This document shows positions 52,421-62,058 of a stretch of 64,000 nt of DNA, piece by piece. The DNA is taken from contig NBIV01000011.1 in NCBI GenBank assembly GCA_003194525.1, positions 62,001-126,000 on the forward strand, read 5' to 3'. The position numbers were made by a program, and so were the translations under genes. Each line of letters begins with the position of its first letter. Positions within the stretch are counted from its first letter, which is position 1. Below the pieces are notes generated by a model. The model saw only the letters and a program-made list of their open reading frames with translations, did not search any database and had not been told where the DNA came from. The DNA is from Gracilariopsis chorda. Lineage: Eukaryota; Rhodophyta; Florideophyceae; Gracilariales; Gracilariaceae.

Positions 52421-54046
52421 ATGCTGTTTCGGAATGTGTTTCCAAGCTCGATACGCGTATCCTTGACACATTACCGTCGCTTGCGGCTGTATCAAGACGC
52501 TACTCATCGATATCGACGTCTATCAAATGTTAGAACAAAGAACACCTACTTGGGCGACTGTCTAACTCCGCAAGGAACAGGAGGATTTGAAATTGCCTTT
52601 CTCGGAACTAGCTCTCAGGGGGGCGCACGACGATATCCCTCTTCGTTAGCTGTGCGTATCCGTGGCCCTTCAAGCTCAGAAGTATGGCTTTTTGATGCTG
52701 GCGAGGGGGCTATGTCCCAACTTCAGCGTTCGAACATGCGGGCTGGCCTCGTGCGGAATATCTTTGTAACTCATTTGCATGGAGACCATTTGTATGGCCT
52801 TCCTGGTATGGTTATGTCGATCCTTGGACGACGAGACATCTTGAGCGGTTTAGGTGAAAAACCGCTTAACGTTTATGGGCCGCAAGGCATTCGCAGTTTC
52901 CTGAGGATGGCTCTCGGGGTTGCCAGCTTCCGCATGCCGACGAAAAGTGCTCTGAAGATTAACGAACTTATCTGGCCCAAAGAGTTTGGCCCACAATCTT
53001 TACGAAATCGGCATCGAAGCGCAAGCACTTACTGGAATCATTCCATCAAGCGTCTTCCCTTTGAACTACCTGGGAGAGATATCAATGCTGTCAAGGACTC
53101 GGAAGGTCGGTTCACGTATCAAGTTACACAAGACGATGCAGTCGTTGAGAAGGCACCGAAGTCCAAAAGAAAGATGCGCCGTGATGGTGTCGGGACCGTT
53201 GTCGCGGCTCCTGTACTACACACCGTTCCGACTCTTGCATATTGTATAACTGAAAATAAGTCCAGTCAAAGGTTTGATAAAGAGAAGCTCCTTCAACTCG
53301 GAATCCCTACGGACGGCAGGGAAGAGGTGCGCGCACTGTTTCAAAAGTGGACTGCAGGAGAGAAAGGAATGTGGGACGGGAAAGAGATCCTAGTTGAAGA
53401 AGTTGTGCAGGAAGGCCGGCAACCTAGGAGGATGTGCGTAGTTGGAGATACTTACGATGCAGACGGAGCTACTCATATAGCAAAAGATGTTGACGTGCTT
53501 GTTCATGAAGCTACGCTTATGGCCGCATCAACGCACACTGCAAGGAGCCGCGGTCATTCGTCTACTATTGGCGCCACTAAGTTTGCGAAGAAAGTGGGTG
53601 CGAGACGACTCATTCTAAATCATGCAAGTGTATCATATAGTGAGAGGAAAATGCGAGCAATGGAGATGGAAGCAAGAGCGATGCTTGGAGGAAACAAAGC
53701 GTATGTGGCTAGAGATTTGAGTATATTTAGTGTGCCTACAAAGGTAGAAGATAATGAGGATTTCACCTTCAGACGGTTTGTTGGGTTTGCGGACACCAGG
53801 GAGTTCAAAGATCCTAGTGGGAACCCTTTCTCTGGAGATTTTGAGGTCGGTGAGGAAGATGATGCTGAGGGTATCTCAGAAGACGAATTTGACGTGCTCA
53901 AGGCTGATGACGTTTCTGAAGAGACTGAAGACGAAGAAACGCCGATGCTTGTAGACATTGAAGACCAACCAGTACTCAGAGATGAAATAGAAAGACAGAA
54001 CGCAATCTTTACCGAACAAATCAGACAAAACGTAATGACTGCATGA
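52421..54046 (+). CDS. tRNase Z, short ElaC-type, probably organellar
   Basis: A 541-residue protein. tRNase Z removes the 3' trailer from pre-tRNA. The N-terminal ~55 residues are arginine-rich (MLFRNVFPSSIRVSLTHYRR), like an organelle import signal. The metallo-beta-lactamase core follows with FLGTSSQGGARRYPSSLAVR, the Zn motif THLHGDHLYGLPG at about residue 116, VLHTVPTLAYCI, CVVGDTYDADG, VLVHEATL and RGHSSTIGATKFAKK. One core, not two, marks the short (TRZ/ElaC) class. The usual L-T-H-F-S-x-R-Y ending of the core reads LILNHASVSYS, which keeps the histidine. The C-terminal ~115 residues are an acidic, low-complexity tail (EEDDAEGISEDEFDVLKADD) not normal for the family. Organelle location is inferred. 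Confidence 0.88.
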   Translation: MLFRNVFPSSIRVSLTHYRRLRLYQDATHRYRRLSNVRTKNTYLGDCLTPQGTGGFEIAFLGTSSQGGARRYPSSLAVRIRGPSSSEVWLFDAGEGAMSQLQRSNMRAGLVRNIFVTHLHGDHLYGLPGMVMSILGRRDILSGLGEKPLNVYGPQGIRSFLRMALGVASFRMPTKSALKINELIWPKEFGPQSLRNRHRSASTYWNHSIKRLPFELPGRDINAVKDSEGRFTYQVTQDDAVVEKAPKSKRKMRRDGVGTVVAAPVLHTVPTLAYCITENKSSQRFDKEKLLQLGIPTDGREEVRALFQKWTAGEKGMWDGKEILVEEVVQEGRQPRRMCVVGDTYDADGATHIAKDVDVLVHEATLMAASTHTARSRGHSSTIGATKFAKKVGARRLILNHASVSYSERKMRAMEMEARAMLGGNKAYVARDLSIFSVPTKVEDNEDFTFRRFVGFADTREFKDPSGNPFSGDFEVGEEDDAEGISEDEFDVLKADDVSEETEDEETPMLVDIEDQPVLRDEIERQNAIFTEQIRQNVMTA

Positions 54047-54385
54047 GAGATCAGGCATTCTAAAGAACTGTTAGAGAATGCTTGTACCCTTCGTAACTTG
54101 GACGCATGGCACCTTATTCCAATTTCGTGGTCTACCTACTTTGAAGAAGTCATCTCTCTTAAAGAATGTTAACACTGTAATCTGGGAGACGGTTTTATGT
54201 ATCTTTCAGGGTTACGAGCATCAGTACCATCTTAGGTTCAAAGGCACGTAGCGAAAGGTAAAAAATCCCCTTCATAACATCAGATACCGCCGTTTTCTCA
54301 AGTGCCATTAGTATGTCCATCACCTGCCCTATTGCGGGCACGACAGTCTCGTATTCCCATATTCATGGAATAGGTTCTTCGTTGA

Positions 54386-54823
54386 CTATTCCCTCTCCAT
54401 AAATGGCGGGAAGTTCTTGCTACTCTGAGGAAGCGCTAGCGGTTCGTTTAACTCCGACCCACCTGACAACCTGATGGATGTATGCAACTCATCTCTGAGA
54501 CTTTTGCTTGCATTCGCTCTGGCCTTGTAATGACCTATGAGAAGAGACAAAACTCTCTGACAATCGGACACTTCGCAGGTATTTCGCAGCCCTGTTCGAA
54601 GACATTCGGCCACCAAACCTTCAACAACAAAGAAACACATTCTTACTAGCCTTCCCAGTAGGCTACATAATGTTCGAAAAGAAGCCCTTGATCGAAGAAG
54701 CAGTTGAAGACTGACGGTATTAAGGTTAAGTTTTACCAAAGTACCCTTCACAACTTTATAGAAACACCGTCGGATGGCGAAAAGAGAACATCTCACCAGT
54801 CGGAGAAATCCGGGCGTAGACAC
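54386..54823 (-). CDS. Hypothetical ORF, doubtful
   Basis: 145 codons. Its leucine/cysteine/arginine-rich composition (RSRASFRTLCSLLGRLVRMC) has no known domain. The upstream part could be read as hydrophobic, but no convincing membrane segment is seen. It may be chance. Confidence 0.15.
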   Translation of the reverse strand: MSTPGFLRLVRCSLFAIRRCFYKVVKGTLVKLNLNTVSLQLLLRSRASFRTLCSLLGRLVRMCFFVVEGLVAECLRTGLRNTCEVSDCQRVLSLLIGHYKARANASKSLRDELHTSIRLSGGSELNEPLALPQSSKNFPPFMERE

Positions 54824-54890
54824 ATGCGCTTTGGTCTGGAAAAGATTACATCTCTAAGAATGCAAAAAAGTTGTCATAGGTGTACCGTTA

Positions 54891-54912
54891 GTACCGTTGG
54901 TACCAACGGTAC
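54891..54912. repeat. Perfect 22-nt palindrome
   Basis: GTACCGTTGGT followed directly by its reverse complement. The core CCGTTGGTAC also occurs near 39165, and a close relative (TACCAACGGTGC) near 35090, all in intergenic DNA. A dyad-symmetric protein-binding site is plausible. Confidence 0.65.
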
Positions 54913-55390
54913 AGTACTACTAGCAATCTACCCTTCGGTAACCCTTTACTGCAGATACTGGATACGGACCTTTGACACTAATCAACTGGTACTGTGGTAA
55001 TCAGAGCACCAGATTCTGCGTTCGTTACACGTATGCAGAGCGTGTGTAGATCAGCGGCAACGAGATCTGCCCGCACGGGCACAGTACGATGGGCGCCATA
55101 GGTGCCAACGACTGGTTGCTCTCTTCTTGAACACCTCGCTCCACCAACAATTCTTTGCCTGCACAAAAGCATTGGTCTCATAGCGCAGAAACTTCTTATC
55201 AACGTCGGAAGTGGGTACCTTTGTCGCGATCCCTGGGTAGCACTGCGTGTTCGAGTACTTATGCACCGCGGTCAACTTGCCTCAGGTCTCTAGCTTTTGC
55301 AAACTGAACGCGGTACCTTGCTCCGTATTCCCTTGTTCTCCCAATTACACTCACCACTGCTGCTGTGCTACCCACCAATTGTACCCAGAA

Positions 55391-56038
55391 ATGTATGTTG
55401 ACAAAACGCTAAATGGAACAAGATGCGCCTTCACGACGCCTTCGACCATAGTACTACACAATCGATTTGCAGCCGGTGCGATTTGTCCAAGAAGACTGCC
55501 CTGCACAATGTCAACAATACAAATGGCTGACATCTCTAAGCCGCGACCAGGGATTGGAGGCCCGAAGGGTCCTCAGTTCGGCGATTCCGATCGAGGTGGC
55601 GGTGTGGCTGTAATCACTAAACCGGTGACGAAAAAGAAGACCAAGAGAAAGTCGCAGACACAATACGAACCATCCTGGCGAGTCTTGCTACACAATGATG
55701 ACGTTCATACCTTCGATTACGTAACAGGTGCTATCGTTAAGGTAAGTTTCAAAGAGCTCCTATCCAGTCTTCATCTGTTTGTTGCGCTTACGACACTTCT
55801 AAAGAGCCAAGCAGTGTTATGCACATTGCCTGTGCTAACCTTACTTTTCCATTCGATTTTCCAGGTGGTACGCACTGTGTCAAGAAAGAAGGCACATCGG
55901 ATTACAATGCAAGCACATGCGTCCGGTGTAGCTACTGTCACTACTACATGGAAAGCTCAGGCTGAAGAATATTGCAAGGGACTACAAATGCATGGTTTGA
56001 CGAGTTCAATCGCACCAGATTCCTCGTTCACACACTAG
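55391..56038 (+). CDS. clpS: ClpS, N-degron adaptor of the plastid Clp protease (two exons)
   Basis: ClpS brings substrates with destabilising N-termini to the ClpC/ClpA chaperone. Exon 1 (55391-55741) encodes an N-terminal extension with transit-like character and the start of the ClpS fold: SWRVLLHNDDVHTFDYVTGA, whose HNDD segment forms the substrate pocket. Exon 2 (55865-56038) resumes VVRTVSRKKAHRITMQAHAS, then GVATVTTTWKAQAEEYCKGL and HGLTSSI. The intervening 123 nt (GTAAGT...TTCCAG) interrupts the fold exactly between conserved helices, so it is an intron even though it keeps the frame open. The spliced protein is about 174 residues. The frame upstream of 55391 reaches only a GTG. Plastid location is inferred from the extension and from family habit in algae. 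Confidence 0.87.
   Translation: MYVDKTLNGTRCAFTTPSTIVLHNRFAAGAICPRRLPCTMSTIQMADISKPRPGIGGPKGPQFGDSDRGGGVAVITKPVTKKKTKRKSQTQYEPSWRVLLHNDDVHTFDYVTGAIVKVSFKELLSSLHLFVALTTLLKSQAVLCTLPVLTLLFHSIFQVVRTVSRKKAHRITMQAHASGVATVTTTWKAQAEEYCKGLQMHGLTSSIAPDSSFTH
55742..55864 (+). other. Intron of clpS (123 nt, frame-preserving)
   Basis: GTAAGT donor at 55742; branch-like GTGCTAACC near 55834; acceptor TTCCAG ending at 55864. Length 123 is divisible by three and there is no in-frame stop, so an unspliced message would encode a 41-residue insert. Confidence 0.85.
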
Positions 56039-58780
56039 CAGAGGACATTTACAGCATTGGAAGCTCTCACATATATCTTAGGAACCGGTCCAGCGAGTCT
56101 TTATTGAAAGCAATCTCCTAGCGTCCCCTCCTTCGGAAGCACTCTTAGTCCCAACAGGACCTTTTACAACACTCCTTTTGCACCAATCAACTTCCAAGTT
56201 CGGAGAAGGAAAGACCTGTTGAGGAACCTATGAGCAAGCCTTTTGCCCTCGTACAGAACCTCAGTTCTCTGTACGGGCGTTCGTTCCGTGAGTACTTCAT
56301 GCACAAACTTCATCGTTTGCACTACGAACGTGGACTATGAGATTGCCTACCTACACTTATAGAACTGCTATGCTGAAGAAGACAGGGGCAATGTAGCCTC
56401 AACGAACAAACAGTCCACGACAAACATAAAACGAAAACCTGGCCCAGGCTCAGACCTGATGCTTGTTGGATTTGGCACAGGTATCCCTAATAGATACCCT
56501 TGGTATTGTTGTGCATTGCTTAACAGAACAGTATTTTCGAGAAAGTGAGACGCGTTTTGTTCATATTCAATCTGCCGGCAACGCGTCCGTGAGTCATGTT
56601 TCGTTATGCACTCGTTTCCTGTTAGTTCGATGCGGGAAACAGGCGCACCACGAGAAGTCGGATTTTCGGGCACTTCCTTTTTTGTTGTCACTTTAAGCAC
56701 GGCTCAGTACGACATAGCGAATGATATCAACATTTGTTCCCAGCCTCTTTGATGTAGTTTCTTCCTGATAACTATTTCCCTTCTATTTGGAATACTACGT
56801 TCTCTTAATATCTGTGTTTTATGTATACATGCCTGCAGCATCGCATCTCGGCTCATGATTTCTTCCTCTTCTTCTTCTTCTTCTTTATGGGCGCACATTG
56901 TCTAATTGCGACGCTGTGGTAGAGCTTATCATAATTCCTTCTCAATCTCTCAACAACTAAGGTTAACCGCTAGCTACTCGTGAATGACAAGTTCTCTCTA
57001 CCCCGTTACACCAGTCTTAACTTCCGACTCAAAATATTGTTGATGGCTGTTGCTTGCTCCCACCCTGCAGCAGCCGTGTTACGCTCACCAACTGGTATTC
57101 GAAGACGTAGTAGAATGGTACAAAACTTCTGCGGGGAGAACCGAATGTATAATCCATTACGTTCTGGCGCGTTTCGCCTCTTCCAGACTTTGCTCTGCTA
57201 ATCCTTCCTCAACTCGAGAGAACGCCAGGTAAGGGGTACACCACGACAAGGCAGATTCCATGTACCACGTTCGCGCCACCCAGAAGATCTGCTGACATCT
57301 TACCCTCCCTTTTCTCTCTACCCTTGGCGATACAGGGCGGTAAGATCGGGTTGAGGCCCGTGTGTGCTGTAGATCTCAGCGTAAGTCCAGAAAACCCCTG
57401 TAAAACCATTCAGATCCTTGTACAGGCGGTGTTGTCGCTTCCTAAATCCCTGGTTTCCGTTAGAGACCCACCGCGATCCCGCCAGAGTTTCCGTGGGAAC
57501 CTCCGTGATCCTTCTGAGAAAAGTTAGGGAAAAGTTGGTAAGATCCGCAGTGTTGCACGTGCCTCGTCCCTTCTGTTTCGCACAGATAAGCGGGGGTCTT
57601 TTTCCGACGCTACCGCCCAGGTCTTCAGGCTGTCGGTGCGCCCACTGCCGGGGCGATTTTACGGACATCCCGGGTCCGTGGAGGCGATCAGTCCGCCGAT
57701 CGCCTGGACGAGTTTAACGACCTCCCGGGTCTTCCTCTTCTGATGTAGCGGTGAATACCTTCGTATATGTTTACGCAAAAAGCGCCTTTTCTTATGAAGG
57801 GTTAATTCCCGATGGCTCTTATCGATTCCCCACAACGTTTTGTACCCCTTTCTCCTGGCTTTGGCAGTCATTCGTTCCGAAACTGAACTAAGGGATTCCA
57901 CGGAAGAAAGGTTCTGGGACTACCTACGTATTATTCACTCAAATGTTTTGATAGACTCCTTGGAAGCCCCAATACCGAATCCAGTCTGCCCGTCGTCGTT
58001 ATGTCCAAGGAACGTTGGGCATGTCAGGTAAGGCCAGACTATCTGCGCTTGAAATGCTTGTTAGTTGGTGCTTGTCACCATGAGAAGATTAGGAACGTGT
58101 CTAAGATGCTCCAACTGACAGCTGAAATTATTATTGTCTCAAAACCGATTGCCACCGGTCACCATTCGCAAAGTACGAAAAACGGGGGCCATAAGCTTTG
58201 CTGAAACATAAGATGGTCAAAATCAATAGGTACTAAAGGTACCGAAGTGTAACTTCTTCTAGTAGCCCCAAACGAGAAAACCTTTGGACATTCATCACTT
58301 CATTTACCTTGCTCTGCAGAAGAGATCTTTATCTGCTTTGCAATATTGTTATCCCTACCTGCAACGGCCCCCGTGCCAGCAAGTATAGGATCCCACATGG
58401 TTCAAATTTTCGCCGAGCTGTCATGCATGGCCTACGCCTTAAGACATGGGCCAAGAAGTCGAAGGAGCGTAAACATTTACACTGGTTGACAAAACGAGGG
58501 AGGGCATTCAACAGTTCACAATGCCGAATTGTACCATCATCAAACCACACAGCATTTCTCATCTGTCGAGTTGATGGTATTCCTTCACCTGAACCTTCTC
58601 CATCATATCACTCTGCTCCAATACGCTAAGCGACTTTTCTTCTTACCCAGCATTCAATTGTGAAGTAACGACTTATTTCTTTTGTTGCGTGGGTATGCCT
58701 ATCGGTGCATTTAGAGCACATATACAAGCACAGGCAAAAGGTTGAAGAGCAAAGCTTTGGACTAACTCCTTGACGAAGCG
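56039..58780. other. 2.7-kb region without recognised gene
   Basis: No domain in any frame. It includes a CTT-rich microsatellite (56864-56886), a GC-rich block at about 57,540-57,720 with two adjacent perfect hairpins, and the upstream region of the glycosyltransferase. A structured RNA gene is possible in the GC-rich block. Confidence 0.45.
57661..57705. repeat. Two adjacent perfect hairpins in a GC-rich block
   Basis: ACGGAC...GTCCGT (57661-57679, 6-bp stem, 7-nt loop) is followed, after two bases, by AGGCGATC...GATCGCCT (57682-57705, 8-bp stem, 8-nt loop). The surrounding ~180 bp is clearly richer in GC than its flanks. No RNA family could be assigned. Confidence 0.55.
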
Positions 58781-61063
58781 ATGGTGGCGTTTCGAGCCTT
58801 ACGAAATGTGGAAGAAGACAAAGAGGAAATCCCAGCACCGGCGCCCTGGAGACATTCTAGGACACCTTCGGTTGGAAGCATTACCACTCCTCAGCCAACC
58901 GCAGCATCAAACAAACTCCAGTCAGTCTTTATCCAAATAGCACTTATTGGTGTCCTTTTCTTTTATATTTCTCTGCCCTCACACACCGTGCGAAAGATAT
59001 CATCGAATGCATCTCTGTCTTCAGTGTCTGACGCTGGGCTTAAAGTGCTTTCAACTTTTTCTGACGCAGCGTCTTCAATTGTTGGAGGTACCACCCCTGA
59101 ACAGGGTGTATCCCTAGTTGCTGCATGTATGAACCGTCAAGAAACCCTAGCAAGAGTTCTTCCAACTTGGCTGGCTGTGGACGGAGTAGACGAAATTATT
59201 ATTGTCGATTGGGGAAGTGATCCTCCTCTACGATCAATCGTCAAGCCTGAGAGTGACCCAAGACTTCATCTTTACAGAGTGAACAACGAAACGTCATGGG
59301 TTCTTTCCCGCGCGTACAATCTCGCCCTTAACATGTCATCCAAGGAATATGTTATACGGACCGACTGCGATTATACTCTGCAACCAAATATTCTGGATGC
59401 TCATAACTTAAGTAACACAGACACGGGATTCTATTCGGGGAATTGGGAGCTTGCACGGACTGAGAACGAAGTACATTTGAACGGTGCAATGATAATGAGA
59501 AAGGATGCTTTTTGGAGAGTGGGTGGATACGATGAAAGAATACAAACGTATGGATGGGATGATGAAGACTTGTACTCTCGTTTACAGTCAAACAGAGTAG
59601 ACAAACTCAATATTAGTTACGACTACGTAGGCCATGTTTCCCATGGGGATGGAAAGAGGGCACAGCAGGGTGTCAAATTTGCACAAGTGCAAATCGACTT
59701 GAATCAGCTTCTTTTGGAGAAGTTGCCTCAGTGGTCCAGTTCTTTCGTAAATACGAAAGACTCTTCAAGTTACGACATCGTGGAGGAAGACGGCTCTGGT
59801 TATCATGAGCTAGAGCCAAAAAACATTCCCAAGCCATTGAGGGAACGTATTGATCGAGACATCTATGAAGAAGCATGGGCGATGGCTTTGGGCCGTCGTC
59901 TAGCGGATGACTACAAAGTTCCATGGGATGTGCTGGAAGGTATGGATTGTGATAACAAAGAGAAAATGCTTCGTCAGCTGATGGCGCTTCAGAACGATCT
60001 AGAAAGCGAAGAAGTGAACAAGAGACCTGAAGACAGTGGAAACGGAGCAGTTTTGCCGAGAAGTGCTCGTCTGCTTTTTGTGCACGCTATGCACGGCCTT
60101 GGAAACAGAATGCGAGCAATTGGAAGTGCCTTGGCGTTCGCTAGAAACACAAGAAGAGTACCGGTCATTATTTGGGAGAGCGATGCTCACATTGCTGCAG
60201 AATTTGACGCGTTGTTCAACGTATCTGACCTTGTCTTGGTGAAGCGGTTCATTCCGAAGTGGCCGTTTAAAGATCTACATGAATACGACGCTTCTTGGAA
60301 TGAGTTCAAGTTCTACAATTACATGGAGATGGAAGAGGGAGCCAAGAAGGGCGAAGTCATCAAAAACGAACCAGAGAAGCACATGTACTACAAAGGTGCA
60401 TACATAATGGAAGCTCCGGATTATTCGTGGTGGGAGGCGGAAAATGAAGAGCTCAAAAAGTTAAGGCCCATCAGAATAGTCGAGGAGAACTTAGGAAAGT
60501 TAGAAGAACAAGGTTTGTCGAATGCAATCGGCGTCCACATCAGAAACAGAACTCTGGCAAAGGATATCAAGAATGTGGACTTCAATGACGAGTATGGTTC
60601 AGAGGCTGCTGCAAAGATGGAACACTGGCGTACCATGAGCTCGTACAACACGTTTTTGTCAGAAATGGCACGCATCCTTCGAGAAGAAGACAAAAGCGCG
60701 AAGTTCTATATTGCCACTGATACATTTGAGATCCTGGCTATTATGAATGAACAATTTCCAGGAAGGATTCTATGCACAGAACGAAAATGCGATGATCGAG
60801 ATTCGGAATGTGTAAAATATGCAGTGATCGACATGTACGCACTGAGTAGAACAAAACGCCTACTCGGTTCAAACTGGAGCAGCTATACGGAAATGGCTGA
60901 GAGGCTTGGCGGTCTGAAGGCAAGCCTTGCGGGTCAGGATTTTGGAGCAAAACCTGAACCGGAAGTAGGACGAAATACTGCCACAGAAGAGCATCACAAC
61001 AAATCAGAAGAAGAACTGATAGCGGAAGAGGAGGATAGAGCGTTTGACTCCGATAGAGAATAG
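58781..61063 (+). CDS. Two-domain Golgi-type glycosyltransferase (GT2/GT7-like + fucosyltransferase-like)
   Basis: A 760-residue type II membrane protein. A short cytosolic tail is followed by a transmembrane helix at about residues 48-68 (SVFIQIALIGVLFFYISLPS). The first catalytic domain (~100-320) has SLVAACMNRQETLARVLPTW, a DxD motif DCD at residue 195 and NGAMIMRKDAFWRVGGYDER with YGWDDEDLYSRL. The latter matches the GT7 C-terminal segment of galactosyltransferase-like enzymes. The second domain (~425-735) begins FVHAMHGLGNRMRAIGSALA and has IGVHIRNRTL and AKFYIATDTFE, with a C-terminal LLGSNWSSYTEMA, a pattern of GT-B fucosyltransferase-like enzymes. An acidic tail ends it. Two transferase domains in one chain suggest consecutive sugar additions, for example on cell-wall polysaccharide or glycoprotein. 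Donor sugars are unknown. Confidence 0.78.
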   Translation: MVAFRALRNVEEDKEEIPAPAPWRHSRTPSVGSITTPQPTAASNKLQSVFIQIALIGVLFFYISLPSHTVRKISSNASLSSVSDAGLKVLSTFSDAASSIVGGTTPEQGVSLVAACMNRQETLARVLPTWLAVDGVDEIIIVDWGSDPPLRSIVKPESDPRLHLYRVNNETSWVLSRAYNLALNMSSKEYVIRTDCDYTLQPNILDAHNLSNTDTGFYSGNWELARTENEVHLNGAMIMRKDAFWRVGGYDERIQTYGWDDEDLYSRLQSNRVDKLNISYDYVGHVSHGDGKRAQQGVKFAQVQIDLNQLLLEKLPQWSSSFVNTKDSSSYDIVEEDGSGYHELEPKNIPKPLRERIDRDIYEEAWAMALGRRLADDYKVPWDVLEGMDCDNKEKMLRQLMALQNDLESEEVNKRPEDSGNGAVLPRSARLLFVHAMHGLGNRMRAIGSALAFARNTRRVPVIIWESDAHIAAEFDALFNVSDLVLVKRFIPKWPFKDLHEYDASWNEFKFYNYMEMEEGAKKGEVIKNEPEKHMYYKGAYIMEAPDYSWWEAENEELKKLRPIRIVEENLGKLEEQGLSNAIGVHIRNRTLAKDIKNVDFNDEYGSEAAAKMEHWRTMSSYNTFLSEMARILREEDKSAKFYIATDTFEILAIMNEQFPGRILCTERKCDDRDSECVKYAVIDMYALSRTKRLLGSNWSSYTEMAERLGGLKASLAGQDFGAKPEPEVGRNTATEEHHNKSEEELIAEEEDRAFDSDRE

Positions 61064-62058
61064 CAGAATTTGGGCTCAAGCGAAGTTAACAATTAGAACT
61101 GACTATTAGACTAAATGATATTCCCTAGATACAAGCCCCCCGTTGGAGAAGTTCTTTGTGACAACTTGAACTCCATGAACTGCGATGACCCACTTACGGC
61201 AATACCATCACGCGGTCAGAAGAACGAAGGAAAGATGCTGAAATTCGACAAACTGTCGAAGACTTTTTTGATACACGGTGTGGCGCGCAGTTCAAAGGGT
61301 ATACTCTTCTCGTAATGTCGAAAGGAGATGCTAAGAGTCCACATCATGGAATATAATAGAAGGGAAGTCTTGCAACGAGAGGAGGCGGAACCGCTGCGAA
61401 TGAAGTATTCTCCGTCGATGTCGGGATAAGATGACATGCGCCCATACAATAGAATAGGGCAGAGTCGAGAAAGAAATGAATGAACGAACGAACTGATAAG
61501 AATCATGACGGAAAGAGTTTACGTGGAGTACGAATATTTACAAGAACAGCCTTGGATGGAGCAACTCCAAGGGTTCACGCGAACTTTGACCTGAAAGAAA
61601 AGTATTTCTTATCCTCGGATGATCCTTCTTGCTGGATCATGTATAGTTACACATGATCATGTGTAGATACCAGAACGCTTGCCTGGTATAAGCATAACCT
61701 TCTAACCCTTATCGCACAGCTTGCACGTGCTGGATAGATTCAGAACACAACAATCATGGGTGTGTATTATGTACTGTGGAGCAAACGCTTTTTCAGCGCT
61801 GCTCGCATGAGAAGTTCGGCGCCATTTCTTCCACGCGAATCAAATAAAATGCCAGTTTCCCTGCACCACGTTTCGTACCGACCGCAGATAATAAGGTTAG
61901 GAAGGCTAATTCTTTCCGCAATTCTTCAGGCTCTCTCTGTCGCTGGACTCGTCTGTGGACGTGTTAACCCGTACTCCCTCTCAAAGCATTCGTCTGGTTG
62001 TTATCTCATGGAAGCTGTGCTTTCATTCACGCTTCCTAACTTCACGCCCGGAAGGGTC
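61064..62058. other. Gap upstream of NAXE
   Basis: About 1 kb, including an upstream frame continuous with NAXE from an ATG at 61756. A perfect 16-nt palindrome ACACATGATCATGTGT lies at 61649-61664. Otherwise no recognised feature. Confidence 0.45.

Larger units (their letters stand above)
54047..55390. other. Gap upstream of ClpS
   Basis: About 1.3 kb. One minus-strand frame is open for 145 codons (54823-54386) with no recognisable domain. A perfect 22-nt palindrome sits at 54891-54912. The right end holds the ClpS leader. No RNA gene recognised. Confidence 0.45.

Noticed and set aside
56864-56886. CTT-rich repeat as a functional site
   Set aside because: Short simple repeat; nothing suggests more than a microsatellite.
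61756-62058. 101-residue N-terminal extension of NAXE
   Set aside because: It lacks similarity to the family, and an ATG at 62059 is followed by a convincing targeting peptide. I kept the shorter model.
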